Positions 1-7,755 of a stretch of DNA of 64,000 nt are shown here, piece by piece (position 1 is the stretch's first letter; every line of letters begins with the position of its first letter). Origin of the DNA: Tanypteryx hageni (lineage: Eukaryota > Arthropoda > Insecta > Odonata > Petaluridae); the NCBI GenBank assembly GCA_028673005.1, contig CM054114.1:24519369-24583368 (forward strand), given 5' to 3'. The notes under the pieces are model-generated. The model was not told the origin of the DNA. It did no database searches and saw only the letters and a list, made by a program, of their open reading frames with translations. A program made the translations under genes and the position numbers.

Positions 1-1873
1 TTACTGCCGCCCCTTAAGAGAATCCTAGTGACTGCCGCCCCTTATGAGAATCCTAGGTACTGCAGCCCCTTAAGAGAATCCTAGGTACTGCCGCCCCTTA
101 AGAGAATCCTAGGTACTGCCGCCCCTTAAGAGAATCCTAGGTACTGCAGCCCCTTAAGAGAATCCCATTTACTGCCGCCCCTTAAGAGAATCCTAGGTAC
201 TGCCGCCCCTTAAGAGAATCCTAGTTACTGCCGCCCCTTAAGAGAATTCTAGGTACAGCCGCCCCTTAAGAGAATCCTAGGTACTGCCGCCCCTTAAGAG
301 AATCCTAGGTACTGCCGCCCCTTAAGAGAATCCTAGATACTGCCGCCCCTTAAGAGAATCCTAGGTACTGCCGCCTTTTTAAGAGAATACTATGTACTAC
401 CGCCCCTTAAGAGAATCCCAGGTACTGTCGCCCCTTAAGAGAATCCTAGTTACTGCAGCCCCTTAAGAGAATCCTAGGTACTGTCGCCCCTTAAGAGAAT
501 CCTAGGTACCGCCGCCCCTTAAGAGAATCCTAGGTACTGCCGACCCTTAAGAGAATCCCAGGTACTGTCGCCCCTTAAGAGAATCCTAGTTACTGCCGCC
601 CCTTAAGAGAATCCTAGGTACTGCAGCCCCTTAAGAGAATCCTAGGTACTGCCGCCCCTTAAGAGAATCCTAGTTACTGACGCCCCTTAAGAGAATCCTA
701 GGTACTGCCGCCCCTTAAGAGAATCCTTGGTACTGCCGCCCCTTAAGAGAATCCCAGGTACTGTCGCCCCTTAAGAGAATCCTAGTTACTGCAGCCCCTT
801 AAGAGAATCCTAGGTACTGCCGCCCCTTAAGAGAATCCTAGGTACTGCCGCCCCTTAAGAGAATCCTAGGTACTGCCGCCCCTTAAGAGAATCCTTGGTA
901 CTGCCGCCCCTTAAGAGAATCCCAGGTACTGTCGCCCCTTAAGAGAATCCTAGTTACTGCCGCCCCTTAAGAGAATCCTAGGTACTGCCGCCCCTTAAGA
1001 GAATCCCAGTTACTGCCGCCCCTTAAGAGAATCCTAGGTACTGCCGCCCCTTAAGAGAATCCTAGGTACCGCCGCCCCTTAAGAGAATCCTAGGTACTGC
1101 CGCCCCTTAAGAGAATCCCAGGTACTGTCGCCCCTTAAGAGAATCCTAGTTACTGCCGCCCCTTAAGAGAATCTTAGGTACTGCAGCCCCTTAAGAGAAT
1201 CCTAGGTACTGTCGCCCCTTAAGAGAATCCTAGTTACTGCCGCCCCTTAAGAGAATCCTAGGTACTGCCGCCCCTTAAGAGATTCCTTGGTACTGCCGCC
1301 CCTTAAGAGAATCCCAGGTACTGTCGCCCCTTAAGAGAATCCTAGTTACTGCCGCCCCTTAAGAGAATCCTAGGTACTGCCGCCCCTTAAGAGAATCCCA
1401 GTTACTGCCGCCCCTTAAGAGAATCCCAGTTACTGCCGCCCCTTAAGAGAATCCTAGTGACTGCCGCCCCTTATGAGAATCCTAGGTACTGCAGCCCCTT
1501 AAGAGAATCCTAGGTACTTCCGCCCCTTAAGAGAATCCTAGGTACTGCCGCCCCTTAAGAGAATCCTAGGTACTGCAGCCCCTTAAGAGAATCCCATTTA
1601 CTGCCGCCCCTTAAGAGAATCCTAGGTACTGCCGCCCCTTAAGAGAATCCTAGGTACTGCCGCCCCTTAAGAGAATTCTAGGTACAGCCGCCCCTTAAGA
1701 GAATACTAGGTACTGCCGCCCCTTAAGAGAATCCTAGGTACTGCCGCCCCTTAAGAGAATCCTAGGTACTGCCGCCTTTTTAAGAGAATACTATGTACTA
1801 CCGCCCCTTAAGAGAATCCTAGGTACTGCCGCCCCTAAAGAGAATCCTAGGTACTGCCGCCCCTTAAGAGAAT
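1..1873. repeat. 28-bp satellite array S1
   Basis: About 67 head-to-tail copies of a 28-bp unit that begins CCTAGGTACTG, carries one CpG in GCCGCCCC, contains CTTAAG and ends GAGAAT. Recurrent single-base variants (GCAGCC, TGTCG, TGACG, GTTACT, CCCAG, CCTTGG, TACCG) occur in a fixed order, so the array has higher-order structure. 28 is not a multiple of 3 and each unit holds TAG and TAA, so no long reading frame is possible. Positions 1-400 are repeated about 1,429 bp further on (51 units plus 1 bp). The NUMT-flanking variant with five Ts occurs at 371-380 without a NUMT after it and again at about 1775 just before copy 1. Copy 1 is preceded by GGTACTG where other copies have GGTACCG. No gene is visible here. 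Confidence 0.97.
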
Positions 1874-2609
1874 TAAATATAATACCTACATAATATAAAA
1901 AACTAAAAATACGCAATAATCCATATCCACCTAATTTTAATAAAACCCCTGCTAAAATTATAGAACCAGATACAGGGGCTTCAACATGAGACTTAGGTAA
2001 TCATAAATGAAAAATGAACATAGGTATTTTTACTAAAAAAGCAAAAATTAAAGAAATATATAAATAAAAACTAAAATTAAATTGTTGAATAGAAAAAAAC
2101 AAAAACATTTCATGTATCAAAAGAATAATAAATATTAAAGATAGAAATTAATAAGGGTAATGAAGCAAATAAAGTATAAAACAACAAATAAATTCCTGCT
2201 TGTATACGTTCAGGTTGATAACCTCAACCTAAAATCAAAAAGAATGTGGGAATTAATGATCTTTCAAAAAAGAAATAAAATATAAAAAGTCTATTTCTTA
2301 TAAAAGTTAATATTAAAAATATCAACAAAAAAATATTTGTTAATATAAATAAAATAATAAAATTTTTATTTATATAATAGATATTATAGCCAATAACATT
2401 AAACAACAAATCCAAAATCTAAGTAAAATTAATCCATATCTTAAAACATCCTCACCCAAATAATAACCCATATTACAAAAATAAGAAGTTATATATCCTT
2501 CAACCAAAAAAAGGAAAGAACCTAAAAACAATAAACAAACTATATTTCAATAACTAGCTAAAAAGGACAAGGGGATCAAAAAGATTACAAACAAAATAAA
2601 TTTTAACAT
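1874..2609 (-). pseudogene. nad4: NUMT: mitochondrial ND4, 5' half
   Basis: NADH dehydrogenase subunit 4, a membrane proton-pumping subunit of respiratory complex I, present here only as a relic. The ATG lies at 2609-2607 and overlaps the nad4L stop in the usual ATGNTAA arrangement. With the invertebrate mitochondrial code the frame shows [49 protein letters not shown] and [11 protein letters not shown], all ND4 signatures. About 245 codons are present of a usual length near 445; the 3' half is cut off at the satellite junction. Two lesions are visible: a net -1 frameshift near 2371-2389 (about codon 77), present in every full copy, and loss of 2 bp in the A-run near 2100. TGA Trp codons also block it under the nuclear code. 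It is almost certainly not expressed. Confidence 0.93.
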
Positions 2610-2884
2610 TGAAGTATATTAAAAGCACTAAAATAATCATTACCATAAGTACCAATTATTGAAACCAAAATAGAAAGACCTAAAGCACCCTCACAAACAC
2701 CAAAATTCAAAAAATATATTAAAAAATATAAATCATAAAATTCCCATAAAAGAATAAAAAACAAGAAATAAAATAAACTAAGAACAATAAATTCCAATCT
2801 TAATAAAGTTGAAAGTAAGTGTTTACGCTTAGAAATGAAAGCCCAAACTCCCCCTCCAGCAAGCACAAAAAAAAACAAAATAAT
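2603..2884 (-). pseudogene. nad4L: NUMT: mitochondrial ND4L, full length
   Basis: Complex I subunit 4L, three predicted membrane helices, about 93 codons, which is normal for arthropods (about 90-100). The conserved C-terminus [18 protein letters not shown] and FNILQC is intact, as is KHLLSTLL near the N-terminus. The mitochondrial start is probably ATT at 2884-2882, followed by ATT, TTG and Phe codons made by a run of nine Ts. The frame contains no TGA, so it also reads through in the nuclear code. It overlaps the ND4 start by 7 bp, as in real mitochondrial genomes. It has no nuclear-style start, leader or promoter. The open frame most likely reflects recent origin and homogenisation. Confidence 0.93.
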
Positions 2885-2899
2885 AAAAGGTTAACATTA

Positions 2900-2965
2900 G
2901 TTTCAGTAGTTTATAAAAACATTGGTCTTGTAAACCAAAATAGGGATATTAAATCCCCTAAAACT
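2900..2965 (+). tRNA. trnT: NUMT: mitochondrial tRNA-Thr (TGT)
   Basis: Folds as a cloverleaf: acceptor GTTTCAG with CTAAAAC (one C-A mismatch, six pairs), D stem GTTT/AAAC, anticodon stem TTGGT/ACCAA around loop CTTGTAA with anticodon TGT, and T stem GGGAT/ATCCC. Its place just outside nad4L is the ancestral arthropod position. It has no visible nuclear pol III control, so it is probably silent. Confidence 0.92.
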
Positions 2966-3000
2966 CTTAATATTTAATACCCCCCCCCATTAATTATTAA
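2966..3000. other. C-run spacer between trnT and trnP
   Basis: A 35-bp spacer with nine consecutive Cs flanked by TTAAT repeats. In most insect mitochondrial genomes these two tRNAs abut or nearly so. This is the most variable spot of the NUMT: 9, 10 or 11 Cs, or complete loss, depending on the copy. Confidence 0.8.
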
Positions 3001-3067
3001 TCAGAGAAGAACTCCATACAATCATCATTAATCTCCAAAATTAATATCTTAATTAAACTATTCTCTG
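3001..3067 (-). tRNA. trnP: NUMT: mitochondrial tRNA-Pro (TGG)
   Basis: On the minus strand the acceptor CAGAGAA pairs fully with TTCTCTG (discriminator A). The anticodon stem TTAAT/ATTAA encloses loop TTTGGAG with anticodon TGG. Position and strand match the ancestral arthropod order. It is intact here but split by an insertion in copies 3, 4 and 10. Confidence 0.92.
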
Positions 3068-3068
3068 T

Positions 3069-3428
3069 ATCAGACAAATTCTTTATATATTTCTAGCAGC
3101 ATTAAATAATTTTCTATTTACTAAAATAAATCACCCTATAAATATAGGTATTATTTTACTATTACAAACATTATTAATATGTTTAGTAACAGGTTGTATA
3201 TCCCAAACAGCCTGATTTTCATATATTTTATTTCTTGTTTTTTTGGGTGGCATACTAGTTCTTTTTATTTATATAACAAGAATTGCTTCAAATGAAATTT
3301 TTCAAAAAAGAAATTATTTATTATTATATATATTATTTTCAACAATTTCTTTTATTATTTTATTATTTATTTTATTTATAGATCCTGTAATAACATCTTT
3401 TAATAGAACTGGTGAAACTTTATCATTT
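3069..3428 (+). pseudogene. nad6: NUMT: mitochondrial ND6, 3'-truncated and fused to ND3
   Basis: Complex I subunit 6. The frame starts 1 nt after trnP, probably with ATC at 3069, and shows [25 protein letters not shown] and LVLFIYMT with SIASNEIF, which is the conserved N-terminal two thirds. Trp at 3213-3215 is TGA, so the nuclear-code open frame begins only after it. Arthropod ND6 is about 160-175 residues; at most 120 codons are here, and the C-terminal helix is missing. The frame continues without a stop into ND3. The exact join lies somewhere in about 3380-3429 and cannot be fixed without the source mitogenome. Confidence 0.9.
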
Positions 3429-3739
3429 ATAAGAATTATTTTAATTGTTATCACCACTGTAATTATATCAATTTCATCTTTTATTTCCAAAAAATCCGTA
3501 ATTGACCGAGAAAAAATATCTCCATTTGAATGCGGATTTGATCCATTTACAACTGCAGGAATTCCCTTCTCTTTACGATTCTTCTTAATTGCAGTAATCT
3601 TCTTAATTTTTAATGTAGAAATTGCCTTATTATTACCAATAATAATAGTAATATAAGAATATCAAATATCAAAACTTGAATATGAATTTCAAGAATCTTT
3701 TTTATTATTTTATTACTGGGATTATATCATGAATGAAAT
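3429..3739 (+). pseudogene. nad3: NUMT: mitochondrial ND3 with C-terminal frameshift
   Basis: Complex I subunit 3. ATA at 3429 is a plausible native start. Conserved [35 protein letters not shown] and VEIALLLP are present. A net -1 frameshift at about 3650-3656 produces a TAA; in the shifted frame the end of ND3 continues as SNIKTWMW and GLYHEWN. Homology stops after the EWN codons, a few codons short of the normal end. ND3 directly after ND6 does not match the mitochondrial order, where trnG precedes nad3 and nad5 plus several tRNAs separate it from nad4. This shows a second mitochondrial fragment was joined. Confidence 0.92.
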
Positions 3740-3874
3740 TGTACAATTGTATCCTGTGGCGTCTGTGTTGCAGTATCACTTCCAAACTCACTATAATCTA
3801 CTGATAACGGCGAAAAGTTATAAACAGAAATTTCAGTTACTCAATCTAAAATTACAGCTTATTTTGTGAACTGA
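3740..3874. other. Unidentified 135-bp tail of the NUMT unit
   Basis: Less AT-rich than the mitochondrial part and containing CpGs (GGCGTC, CGGCG). I could not match it to a mitochondrial gene on either strand. On the minus strand about 37 codons (3840-3730) lie between stops and read as a polar, Ser/Thr/Asp-rich stretch including DTATQTPQDTIVQ, but this is too short to call a gene. It ends directly at a satellite unit. The same tail closes all 12 complete NUMT copies. It may be nuclear filler captured at integration or a fragment of an exon or transposon. Confidence 0.6.
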
Positions 3875-5754
3875 CCTAGGTACTGCCGACCCTCAAGAGA
3901 ATCATATTTACTGCCGCCCCTTAAGAGAATCCTAGGTACTGCCGCGTTTTTAAGAGAATACTATGTACTACCGCCCCTTAAGAGAATCCTAGGTACTGCC
4001 GCCCCTAAAGAGAATCCTAGGTACCGCCGCCCCTTAAGAGAATCCTAGGTACTGCCGACCCTTAAGAGAATCCCAGGTACTGTCGCCCCTTAAGAGAATC
4101 CTAGTTACTGCCGCCCCTTAAGAGAATCCTAGGTACTGCAGCCCCTTAAGAGAATCCTAGGTACTGCCGCCCCTTAAGAGAATCCTAGTTACTGACGCCC
4201 CTTAAGAGAATCCTAGGTACTGCCGCCCCTTAAGAGAATCCTTGGTACTGCCGCCCCTTAAGAGAATCCCAGGTACTGTCGCCCCTTAAGAGAATCCTAG
4301 TTACTGCAGCCCCTTAAGAGAATCCTAGGTACTGTCGACCCCCTTAAGAGAATCCTAGGTACCGCCGCCCCTTAAGAGAATCCTAGGTACTGCCGACCCT
4401 TAAGAGAATCCCAGGTACTGTCGCCCCTTAAGAGAATCCTAGTTACTGCCGCCCCTTAAGAGAATCCTAGGTACTGCAGCCCCTTAAGAGAATCCTAGGT
4501 ACTGCCGCCCCTTAAGAGAATCCTAGTTACTGACGCCCCTTAAGAGAATCCTAGGTACTGCCGCCCCTTAAGAGAATCCTTGGTACTGCCGCCCCTTAAG
4601 AGAATCCCAGGTACTGTCGCCCCTTAAGAGAATCCTAGTTACTGCAGCCCCTTAAGAGAATCCTAGGTACTGCCGCCCCTTAAGAGAATCCTAGTTACTG
4701 ACGCCCCTTAAGAGAATCCTAGGTACTGCCGCCCCTTAAGAGAATCCTTGGTACTGCCGCCCCTTAAGAGAATCCCAGGTACTGTCGCCCCTTAAGAGAA
4801 TCCTAGTTACTGCCGCCCCTTAAGAGAATCCTAGGTACTGCCGCCCCTTAAGAGAATCCCAGTTACTGCCGCCCCTTAAGAGAATCCTAGGTACTGCCGC
4901 CCCTTAAGAGAATCCTAGGTACCGCCGCCCCTTAAGAGAATCCTAGGTACTGCCGCCCCTTAAGAGAATCCCAGGTACTGTCGCCCCTTAAGAGAATCCT
5001 AGTTACTGCCGCCCCTTAAGAGAATCCTAGGTACTGCAGCCCCTTAAGAGAATCCTAGGTACTGTCGCCCCTTAAGAGAATCCTAGTTACTGCCGCCCCT
5101 TAAGAGAATCCTAGGTACTGCCGCCCCTTAAGAGATTCCTTGGTACTGCCGCCCCTTAAGAGAATCCCAGGTACTGTCGCCCCTTAAGAGAATCCTAGTT
5201 ACTGCCGCCCCTTAAGAGAATCCTAGGTACTGCCGCCCCTTAAGAGAATCCCAGTTACTGCCGCCCCTTAAGAGAATCCCAGTTACTGCCGCCCCTTAAG
5301 AGAATCCTAGTGACTGCCGCCCCTTATGAGAATCCTAGGTACTGCAGCCCCTTAAGAGAATCCTAGGTACTGCCGCCCCTTAAGAGAATCCTAGGTACTG
5401 CCGCCCCTTAAGAGAATCCTAGGTACTGCAGCCCCTTAAGAGAATCCCATTTACTGCCGCCCCTTAAGAGAATCCTAGGTACTGCCGCCCCTTAAGAGAA
5501 TCCTAGTTACTGCCGCCCCTTAAGAGAATTCTAGGTACAGCCGCCCCTTAAGAGAATCCTAGGTACTGCCGCCCCTTAAGAGAATCCTAGGTACTGCCGC
5601 CCTTTAAGAGAATCCTAGGTACTGCCGCCCCTTAAGAGAATCCTAGGTACTGCCGCCTTTTTAAGAGAATACTATGTACTACCGCCCCTTAAGAGAATCC
5701 TAGGTACTGCCGCCCCTAAAGAGAATCCTAGGTACCGCCGCCCCTTAAGAGAAT
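3875..5754. repeat. 28-bp satellite array S2
   Basis: About 67 units. It opens with the downstream flank seen after every full NUMT: a GCCGACCCTCAAG unit, an ATCATATTT unit, then the GCGTTTTT variant, CCCCTAAAG and GGTACCG units. The empty target pair lies at 4043/4044. A 12-unit block (336 bp) is repeated in tandem (GGTACCG at 4021 and 4359). One unit near 4333 has a 2-bp insertion (TCGACCCCC), absent from the otherwise very similar S3. No gene. Confidence 0.97.
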
Positions 5755-6489
5755 TAAATATAATACCTACATAATATAAAAAACTAAAAATACGCAATAA
5801 TCCATATCCACCTAATTTTAATAAAACCCCTGCTAAAATTATAGAACCAGATACAGGGGCTTCAACATGAGACTTAGGTAATCATAAATGAAAAATGAAC
5901 ATAGGTATTTTTACTAAAAAAGCAAAAATTAAAGAAATATATAAATAAAAACTAAAATTATATTGTTGATAGAAAAAAACAAAAATATTTCATGTATCAA
6001 AAGAATAATAAATATTAAAGATAGAAATTAATAAGGGTAATGAAGCAAATAAAGTATAAAACAACAAATAAATTCCTGCTTGTATACGTTCAGGTTGATA
6101 ACCTCAACCTAAAATCAAAAAGAATGTGGGAATTAATGATCTTTCAAAAAAGAAATAAAATATAAAAAGTCTATTTCTTATAAAAGTTAATATTAAAAAT
6201 ATCAACAAAAAAATATTTGTTAATATAAATAAAATAATAAAATTTTTATTTATATAATAGATATTATAGCCAATAACATTAAACAACAAATCCAAAATCT
6301 AAGTAAAATTAATCCATATCTTAAAACATCCTCACCCAAATAATAACCCATATTACAAAAATAAGAAGTTATATATCCTTCAACCAAAAAAAGGAAAGAA
6401 CCTAAAAACAATAAACAAACTATATTTCAATAACTAGCTAAAAAGGACAAGGGGATCAAAAAGATTACAAACAAAATAAATTTTAACAT
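5755..6489 (-). pseudogene. nad4: NUMT copy 2: ND4, 5' half
   Basis: 735 bp. Besides the common frameshift near codon 77 it lacks the 2-bp AT and one further base near 5968, so the distal frame is further disrupted. Confidence 0.92.
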
Positions 6490-6765
6490 TGAAGTATATT
6501 AAAAGCACTAAAAAAATCATTACCATAAGTACCAATTATTGAAACCAAAATAGAAAGACCTAAAGCACCCTCACAAACACCAAAATTCAAAAAATATATT
6601 AAAAAATATAAATCATAAAATTCCCATAAAAGAATAAAAAACAAGAAATAAAATAAACTAAGAACAATAAATTCCAATCTTAATAAAGTTGAAAGTAAGT
6701 GTTTACGCTTAGAAATGAAAGCCCAAACTCCCCCTCCAGCAAGCACAAAAAAAAAACAAAATAAT
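6483..6765 (-). pseudogene. nad4L: NUMT copy 2: ND4L
   Basis: Body intact from GTG at 6746. A 10-T run shifts the first five or six codons out of frame with the native ATT start. GNDYF reads GNDFF. Confidence 0.91.
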
Positions 6766-6780
6766 AAAAGGTTAACATTA

Positions 6781-6846
6781 GTTTCAGTAGTTTATAAAAA
6801 CATTGGTCTTGTAAACCAAAATAGGGATATTAAATCCCCTAAAACT
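6781..6846 (+). tRNA. trnT: NUMT copy 2: tRNA-Thr (TGT)
   Basis: Identical cloverleaf to copy 1. Confidence 0.9.
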
Positions 6847-6881
6847 CTTAATATTTAATACCCCCCCCCATTAATTATTAA

Positions 6882-6948
6882 TCAGAGAAGAACTCCATAC
6901 AATCATCATTAATCTCCAAAATTAATATCTTAATTAAACTATTCTCTG
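6882..6948 (-). tRNA. trnP: NUMT copy 2: tRNA-Pro (TGG)
   Basis: Identical to copy 1, uninterrupted. Confidence 0.9.
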
Positions 6949-6949
6949 T

Positions 6950-7309
6950 ATCAGACAAATTCTTTATATATTTCTAGCAGCATTAAATAATTTTCTATTT
7001 ACTAAAATAAATCACCCTATAAATATAGGTATTATTTTACTATTACAAACATTATTAATATGTTTAGTAACAGGTTGTATATCCCAAACAGCCTGATTTT
7101 CATATATTTTATTTCTTGTTTTTTTGGGTGGCATACTAGTTCTTTTTATTTATATAACAAGAATTGCTTCAAATGAAATTTTTCAAAAAAGAAATTATTT
7201 ATTATTATATATATTATTTTCAACAATTTCTTTTATTATTTTATTATTTATTTTAATTATAGATCCTGTAATAACATCTTTTAATAGAACTGGTGAAACT
7301 TTATCATTT
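6950..7309 (+). pseudogene. nad6: NUMT copy 2: ND6, truncated
   Basis: As copy 1 with TTT to ATT, giving ILIIDP in place of ILFIDP. Runs in frame into ND3. Confidence 0.9.
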
Positions 7310-7620
7310 ATAAGAATTATTTTAATTGTTATCACCACTGTAATTATATCAATTTCATCTTTTATTTCCAAAAAATCCGTAATTGACCGAGAAAAAATAT
7401 CTCCATTTGAATGCGGATTTGATCCATTTACAACTGCAGGAATTCCCTTCTCTTTACGATTCTTCTTAATTGCAGTAATCTTCTTAATTTTTAATGTAGA
7501 AATTGCCTTATTATTACCAATAATAATAGTAATATAAGAATATCAAATATCAAAACTTGAATATGAATTTCAAGAATCTTTTTTATTATTTTATTACTGG
7601 GATTATATCATGAATGAAAT
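7310..7620 (+). pseudogene. nad3: NUMT copy 2: ND3
   Basis: As copy 1, including the frameshift that gives TAA at the end of the open frame. Confidence 0.9.
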
Positions 7621-7755
7621 TGTACAATTGTATCCTGTGGCGTCTGTGTTGCAGTATCACTTCCAAACTCACTATAATCTACTGATAACGGCGAAAAGTT
7701 ATAAACAGAAATTTCAGTTACTCAATCTAAAATTACAGCTTATTTTGTGAACTGA

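Larger units (their letters stand above)
1874..3874. repeat. NUMT copy 1, 2,001 bp, C-run class (9 C)
   Basis: AT-rich mitochondrial-derived block embedded in GC-rich satellite. The left edge follows a unit ending GAGAAT and the right edge precedes a unit starting CCTAGG, so it splits the satellite between two units with no target duplication. Order: nad4 part (-), nad4L (-), trnT (+), C-run spacer, trnP (-), nad6 part (+), nad3 (+), unidentified tail. Markers: ND4 site reads CGC-AAT (encodes the conserved LLR) and the 2-bp AT beside the A-run (about 2100) is missing. This copy is the reference for the other entries. Confidence 0.93.
5755..7755. repeat. NUMT copy 2, 2,001 bp, C-run class (9 C)
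   Basis: Same structure as copy 1, with tail at 7621-7755. ND4 site CGC-AAT, AT pair missing. Private changes: one base lost in TTGTTGATAG of nad4 and Tyr to Phe in GNDFF of ND4L. It shares the ILIIDP change in ND6 with copies 12 and 13. The nad4L T-run has 10 Ts. Confidence 0.93.

Noticed and set aside
1771..1860. Satellite five-T variant as a pol III terminator
   Set aside because: A single T-run in one repeat variant with no upstream pol III gene; it is better explained as a 1-bp-longer satellite variant that marks NUMT flanks.
1..1873. CRISPR array
   Set aside because: The 28-bp units are directly contiguous with no unique spacers, the context is arthropod nuclear DNA, and no cas genes are present.
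2224..2415. A 63-residue minus-strand open frame as a separate small gene
   Set aside because: It is part of ND4: it contains the FESSLIP-region equivalent and ends at a TGA that encodes Trp in the mitochondrial code. The first residues are out of the ND4 frame because of the shared frameshift.
2900..2965. Active nuclear tRNA-Thr genes
   Set aside because: The cloverleaf is mitochondrial in type, with AT-rich arms and no recognisable nuclear A and B boxes, and it sits in its mitochondrial neighbourhood.
3243..3656. A 137-residue open frame as a functional protein gene
   Set aside because: It is the 3' part of the truncated ND6 joined to ND3 in the nuclear reading. It lacks an ATG, the true ND6 frame upstream contains TGA Trp, and ND3 is frameshifted at its end.
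1874..3874. A transposable element carrying mitochondrial genes
   Set aside because: There are no terminal repeats, no transposase or reverse transcriptase, and no target-site duplication. All copies lie in the same satellite context and orientation, which fits tandem amplification rather than transposition.
3740..3874. Minus-strand 37-codon frame in the tail as an exon
   Set aside because: Too short, bounded by stops, no clear splice sites in a consistent frame, and no recognisable protein family.
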